DNA of 9,240 nucleotides from Clostridia bacterium (GTDB taxonomy: Bacteria; Bacillota; Clostridia; Oscillospirales; CAG-272): the NCBI GenBank assembly GCA_017395885.1, contig JAFQNM010000044.1, positions 1 to 9,240 on the forward strand, read 5' to 3'. The position numbers were made by a program, and so were the translations under genes. Shown one piece after another: positions 5,284 through 9,240 of the stretch. Position 1 is the stretch's first letter. The number at the start of each line of letters is the position of its first letter. Under the pieces are notes generated by a model that was given only the letters and a program-made list of their open reading frames with translations, was not told the DNA's origin and made no database searches.

Positions 5284-8046
5284 TTAAGGCATTTCGTGTT
5301 CTTGGAGAACTACCTCATCATAGCAGAACTCCCAGTCTTCACGGTCCCAGATATTATTTGTAATTGCCGCCCAGCGGGATGCAATAAAGGTATTGCCGTT
5401 GTTTTTCTTGATCTGGTGGATATGAGAAAGCATTACGTACTGGTCGTGTGCAGTTTTCTCATCGGAGTTGATGGGCTTTCCCGTAAAGGGGTTGACGGGA
5501 TTTTCAACTGCGCCGTCTGTTGCAAGAGTGGGCACGTCTGCATTGGTCATAAACTCATCGGAGATCTCAAAGCCCTCGCTGCCGAAGTCCTTTACCATGA
5601 GAAGGGGGAAATAGTTGCTGATATCCTCCCTTGTGCCGTCTCCCATATCGTATACAAGCTCCTCAGACTGGTAGAGGTAGTATCCGTGGTCGGCAACGAG
5701 AATGATCTTTGTGTTATCGTAAACACCGTTATCTCTCAGATAGTCGAACCAGTTGCCAAGCTCTACAAGGGTAGCTGCATTTGTTTGATAGTGGAGAAGC
5801 TGCTTCTCTGTTTTAACCTCGATAGACTTTCCGTCCAGAGTAAATCTGTCGGGAACGGTCTTTTCATACTCCGTGTTATCAACCTTCTCAGCGGGAACAA
5901 ACTCAGGCTCCTGCATCATTACAGGCTCGTGAGGAGTATCGTTATAGAGGAACAGGAAGTTATCGCTGTCTCCGTCTGTGACCTCGGCCATTGTGCCAAG
6001 ATTACGGAGCACCTCAAAGCCCTCCATAAAGTTATTGTCATAGCCCTCGGAGGTGGTCATGCTCGTGGTCTTATAGCCTGCATATGCACCTGAATATGCC
6101 TGATAGTAGTTGCCTCCGTCATAAACGGCATACTGGCAGAAAAGAGGCAGCGACTTCATAAGGGAGAAGCAGAAGAAATTGCGGTAGTTATTATCTATAT
6201 ACGCCTGCTTCATATCACTGTTTCCAAACTCACCCTCGGTGATATAGGTGTTGATGCCGGGATATTCATCGTATATGGAGAGGTCGGGAATGCTCTTGTA
6301 GTTTGCATAGGGTGCATCGCAAACGGTAACGTTATAGCCTGCCTCTGAGAATATAACGGGCATTACCTTAAGGGATTCGTTATGCTTATCAGCAATAGAT
6401 TCCTCATCTCTCTTATTGAGCTCAACCGGGGTATACTCATAGCCTCCCATAAGAGCGGGAGCACCCATGTTTGTGTGTCCGCCGTAGGAGATGGTGTTAT
6501 TATAGAAGGTAAATCCGTCAAACTTTTCCTCAAGCCCCTCGACCTCGTTGAATATATAGGGAACGTATTCTCCCATTGCACGGTCAAGAAGGATAACCAC
6601 AACGTTGTTTCCCTCCCGGCTCAGCTCAAAGTGGGGACGTGTATTCTTCTGCTCAACGGTGATGGACTCGATAGATGCATTAACGGTGAAGATGTTTATG
6701 CCGGACATTATCACAACGGCAAGAACACCTGTGAAGAGCACGGCCTTAACTGCGCTTGCCCACTTTTTGAGCACGAAATACATACCCACACCGATAGCGG
6801 CAAGAACGAGAACGTTTATTACGATCTCAAGCACGGAGAAGGAAAGGCCGGAATCAAATTTAAGCTTATTGGAGATATTACCAAGCTTTGTTCCGAAGAA
6901 CATATAGTTGACGATTGCACCGCCGCAGCAGAGCCACATTATTCTCTCGAAAACTACCTTGCCCGAATCGCTTGCAAGCCAGTAGAAAACGTTGAACCAA
7001 ATAAGGAAGAAGCCTGCAGAAAGGGCAACTGAGCTGACCATAAACCAGATGGGATGGTGGAAATAGGTAACGTCCACATACTCCTGAGGAGATGCTGCAA
7101 TGAAGTTTGAGGGAATGAGAAGGCCTATGAAAACTGCAAGGAACAGAGCCGCAACGGTAAAGCACTTGCGGTCAGGTGCTACAGTTATAGGCTTGAATCT
7201 GAGCTTTATCTTCTTCGATACAAGTCTGAACACCATGGGCAGCTGGAGAAGAACGCCTGCTGCGATCATGCATATTCTGAGAAGGAGCTTGCTTTCGGCA
7301 CCTACGAAGAAAAGGCCTGCAAGGAGAAGGATACCTGCACCGGAAGCGAGAATGGCAATTCCCTTTTTGGGGTCCTTCAGCTTATAGAAAATGTTTTTAA
7401 CAAGGGAGAAAACGTTATTCAGCGTCCAGTAGAAAACAAGACCTGCAGGAGAAGTATAGAGGAAAACAAGGAAGAACAGCGCCATTCCGTAGAGCTGGAT
7501 CTTTGTTTTCAGCGGAAATCCCTTCAGGTAGAGGGCGCTGGAGATGATGTTTATAAACGTCATCAGAAAAGGAAGCAGATTTATGGAGAGTGAGCCGATA
7601 ACGATAAGCCCGTCAGGCGCTCCAAGGTCTGCAATGGGGCCGAGAGAGGCTCCCGAAAGGGTGCCGAGGCCGGAAAGGAACTGGTATGCCGCCATAAAGA
7701 AGGGTATCTCCAGAAGGAGAGATACAGAGCCCTTGAGAACGTCTGTGGGCTTGTAATTATTCTGGCGGTAATAGGTCTGGAGCATCATCATACGCTCATC
7801 GCCGGAGAAGGTCTTTTTAATATGTGCAACTCCGTCCTTCAGGCGCTCCTCCGTATCTCTGGCCTGCTCCTGCATTGCATCGGCACGTCTGTAGAGAGGG
7901 AGAACCAGTATGTTCATAAGGAGGCTCAGAACTATAATGGAAACGGCAGGATTATCCACAAGGCCGTTTGTGAACTGGAAGATAACCTCAAAGACCAGCT
8001 TCAGAGGGCCTATGAGCAACGTTTCAAGTATTGAAAAAACAGACAT
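5284..8046 (-). CDS. YidC/Oxa1-like domain fused to polytopic membrane block and LtaS-like sulfatase-fold domain
   Basis: A 920-residue membrane protein with three parts. Residues 1-225 are a YidC/Oxa1-type domain: hydrophobic segments at about 5-25, 34-52, 110-127, 153-174 and 183-221, and a C-terminal SPAGLVFYWTLNNVFSLV (199-216) typical of the family. Residues 230-454 hold about seven more membrane segments. Residues 469-890 form an alkaline phosphatase/sulfatase-superfamily domain, predicted extracytoplasmic, with LLDRAMGEY (486-494, D488), GGHTNMGAPAL (522-532, T525 as likely nucleophile), NDTPHEP (702-708, H706) and LVADHGYY (783-790, D786/H787). These line up with LtaS metal/nucleophile residues (E255, T300, H416, D475/H476). 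It probably transfers a phospho-group to a surface polymer. The ATG at 8046 has GGAG-type Shine-Dalgarno bases; an in-frame ATG at 8079 would add 11 residues but lacks one. YidC groove arginine is Asn (N45). Confidence 0.85.
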   Translation of the reverse strand: MSVFSILETLLIGPLKLVFEVIFQFTNGLVDNPAVSIIVLSLLMNILVLPLYRRADAMQEQARDTEERLKDGVAHIKKTFSGDERMMMLQTYYRQNNYKPTDVLKGSVSLLLEIPFFMAAYQFLSGLGTLSGASLGPIADLGAPDGLIVIGSLSINLLPFLMTFINIISSALYLKGFPLKTKIQLYGMALFFLVFLYTSPAGLVFYWTLNNVFSLVKNIFYKLKDPKKGIAILASGAGILLLAGLFFVGAESKLLLRICMIAAGVLLQLPMVFRLVSKKIKLRFKPITVAPDRKCFTVAALFLAVFIGLLIPSNFIAASPQEYVDVTYFHHPIWFMVSSVALSAGFFLIWFNVFYWLASDSGKVVFERIMWLCCGGAIVNYMFFGTKLGNISNKLKFDSGLSFSVLEIVINVLVLAAIGVGMYFVLKKWASAVKAVLFTGVLAVVIMSGINIFTVNASIESITVEQKNTRPHFELSREGNNVVVILLDRAMGEYVPYIFNEVEGLEEKFDGFTFYNNTISYGGHTNMGAPALMGGYEYTPVELNKRDEESIADKHNESLKVMPVIFSEAGYNVTVCDAPYANYKSIPDLSIYDEYPGINTYITEGEFGNSDMKQAYIDNNYRNFFCFSLMKSLPLFCQYAVYDGGNYYQAYSGAYAGYKTTSMTTSEGYDNNFMEGFEVLRNLGTMAEVTDGDSDNFLFLYNDTPHEPVMMQEPEFVPAEKVDNTEYEKTVPDRFTLDGKSIEVKTEKQLLHYQTNAATLVELGNWFDYLRDNGVYDNTKIILVADHGYYLYQSEELVYDMGDGTREDISNYFPLLMVKDFGSEGFEISDEFMTNADVPTLATDGAVENPVNPFTGKPINSDEKTAHDQYVMLSHIHQIKKNNGNTFIASRWAAITNNIWDREDWEFCYDEVVLQEHEMP

Positions 8047-8047
8047 T

Positions 8048-9240
8048 TTACTTGGCCTCTCCTTCCTTGGTAAGCTCATCGAGCTTGCTTACGAGATAAT
8101 CAACGGTGCGCTGCGTTCCGCAGGAGAAGTGCTCCCAGGTCTCTGCCTTGACCTCTGCTCTGCCGCGGGCAAATCTGGGGTCGGATAGGCACTCGTCAAT
8201 AATCTCCTTCAGGCTCTCCATATTATCGTCAGTCAGTCTCTGGCCGATACGGGGCAGTGCTCCCGTTGTCCAGAGGGGAGTTTTGAGCCACCATGCGTCA
8301 TAGGGGCTCAGGTCGAAATCGGGGTCTGTATAAATAACGGGCTTGTCATATACGAGGGTGAAATCAAAGATAACTCCGGAGAAATCGGAGATGAGAATAT
8401 CAGAGCGGCGGAGAACGTCAAAGTTATCCGTGTCTCTGTTCCACTCAAGCATATCGCTTTCGGGATACTGCTTCATCAGTTTGTCCATCATATCCTTCTC
8501 AGAGGTAAAGGACTGAGGATGGGGGCGGATGATAACACGGTAGCCTGTTTTCAAAAGCACGTCGATTATGCGGGAGCCGTATACGGAGAACAGGGCGCTG
8601 GGTCCCCAGGAGGGTGCAAGAAGCACGGTTCTGGGATGCTCGGGAGCAGGGCCCTCTCTCTCAAGCCTTGCGGCCATTTCATCCATATAAGGAATACCTA
8701 TCTTATAAAGCTCCTTTTCGGGAAGAGAGCGAAGCTTTTCAAGATTGCGGATATCCTCTGCCTGGTACTCGCCGGAAATGAGAACGGCATCGTAATAGTC
8801 TATACCGAACATACGGTAAAGGCATATCTCGCTGGCCGCGTGGGGAATGTGAACGTAATAGTCTACTTCCTTTGAGCGCTTCCACTGATAAACGTCAAGG
8901 CCGGGAGTAGTTGAGAGGAAAACTGAGGCCTTGATAAAGTTGAGGCCTGCATACATCTTGTTTCCGCTGCCGAGGAACTTGCCCTTAACGTGCTCATAGG
9001 GGCAATCGATAGCAGGGTCATCCTCAGAGCCTGTCAGATAAACAACGTCCACACCGCGGCGGTCAAGCTCACGGCAGATGGGATCAAAAACAGACCAGTA
9101 GCGCTTGTGGTCAGAGAAAATAACGATGGGGATCTTTTCATCATTCACCTTTACCTTACCGCCGCTGAGCTTCTGGCGAAGCTTCATAATAAAAGTTCTT
9201 GCAGAGTAAATTCCTGCGCCGAGAACACCGATAAGAACGG
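8048..9240 (-). CDS. CDP-glycerol glycerophosphotransferase, TagB/TagF family, 5' end outside window
   Basis: Predicted to transfer glycerol phosphate from CDP-glycerol onto a teichoic-acid-type acceptor at the cytoplasmic membrane face. Counting from the Met at 9187, the visible landmarks are VIFSDHKRYW (22-31), HIPHAASEICLY (113-124, likely containing the catalytic His), SGEYQAEDIRNLE (138-150), LLAPSWGPSA (189-198), IIRPHPQ (219-225) and ISDFSGVIFDF (266-276, nucleotide-sugar-like binding motif of the PF04464 family). That Met lacks a ribosome binding site and the frame stays open to the right edge. The 17 codons upstream encode VLIGVLGAGIYSARTFI, a hydrophobic helix, so the gene truly starts beyond 9240 and likely has an N-terminal membrane anchor. 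It is the first visible gene of the operon, one base from the next start. Confidence 0.88.
   Translation of the reverse strand, partial: VLIGVLGAGIYSARTFIMKLRQKLSGGKVKVNDEKIPIVIFSDHKRYWSVFDPICRELDRRGVDVVYLTGSEDDPAIDCPYEHVKGKFLGSGNKMYAGLNFIKASVFLSTTPGLDVYQWKRSKEVDYYVHIPHAASEICLYRMFGIDYYDAVLISGEYQAEDIRNLEKLRSLPEKELYKIGIPYMDEMAARLEREGPAPEHPRTVLLAPSWGPSALFSVYGSRIIDVLLKTGYRVIIRPHPQSFTSEKDMMDKLMKQYPESDMLEWNRDTDNFDVLRRSDILISDFSGVIFDFTLVYDKPVIYTDPDFDLSPYDAWWLKTPLWTTGALPRIGQRLTDDNMESLKEIIDECLSDPRFARGRAEVKAETWEHFSCGTQRTVDYLVSKLDELTKEGEAK
8056..8063 (-). promoter_or_regulatory. Ribosome binding site favouring the start at 8046
   Basis: AGGAGAGG on the minus strand lies 9 nt before the ATG at 8046 and inside the end of the upstream gene. 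No such sequence precedes the in-frame ATG at 8079, so initiation one base after the upstream stop (8050-8048) is preferred. Confidence 0.65.

Noticed and set aside
5296..6093. Plus-strand 265-residue open frame opposite the sulfatase domain
   Set aside because: Antisense shadow of the fusion gene; no ribosome binding site and no recognisable domain. The same applies to 6382-7032.
5284..8046. Naming the fusion protein ltaS or yidC
   Set aside because: Neither name fits: the Oxa1 domain lacks the groove arginine and the sulfatase domain uses Asp where LtaS has Glu, with a different membrane block.
8047..8079. Upstream in-frame ATG of the fusion gene at 8079
   Set aside because: No Shine-Dalgarno before it, a 32 nt overlap with the upstream gene, and the ATG at 8046 has a good one just after the upstream stop.
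1..9240. CRISPR array, riboswitch, tRNA/rRNA, transposase
   Set aside because: No regularly spaced repeats, no cloverleaf or conserved riboswitch core, and no transposase or integrase reading frame were found on either strand.

Overview
The window looks like chromosomal DNA of a low-to-mid GC Gram-positive anaerobe of the Clostridia, probably near Ruminococcus/Oscillospiraceae. This is inferred from strong AGGAGG-type ribosome binding sites, the gene families present (CsaB, a BirA lacking the DNA-binding domain, Gram-positive LicABC) and a structured intergenic repeat. No rRNA, tRNA, CRISPR, transposase or phage gene is visible.

Left part (1-2206): the 5' end of a minus-strand gene running off the left edge (possibly a GH123/DUF4091-type glycoside hydrolase) lies downstream of csaB, a polysaccharide pyruvyl transferase on the same strand. 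Divergent from csaB, on the plus strand, is a short biotin-protein ligase (birA) with a convincing sigma-A promoter and a GTG start.

Middle (2207-2531): a gene-free convergent gap. It holds a ~262 bp element with 21 bp terminal inverted repeats and several internal hairpins, then an 18 bp-stem intrinsic terminator that ends the minus-strand operon.

Right part (2532-9240): a tightly packed minus-strand operon entering from beyond the right edge. Its order is TagB/TagF-like CDP-glycerol glycerophosphotransferase (5' end outside the window), a large fusion of a YidC/Oxa1-like insertase domain to a polytopic membrane block and an LtaS-like sulfatase-fold domain, licC (cytidylyltransferase), licA (choline kinase) and licB (choline permease). 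Gaps are 1, 13, 4 and -1 nt.

Taken together, the operon reads as a pathway for a phosphocholine-decorated, glycerol-phosphate-type cell-surface polymer. LicB imports choline, LicA phosphorylates it, LicC makes CDP-choline, the TagF-like enzyme transfers glycerol phosphate in the cytoplasm, and the fusion protein probably transfers a phospho-group on the outer face. No LicD phosphocholine transferase is visible here. The insertase-sulfatase fusion, whose YidC domain has lost the usual groove arginine, is the most unusual object in the window.
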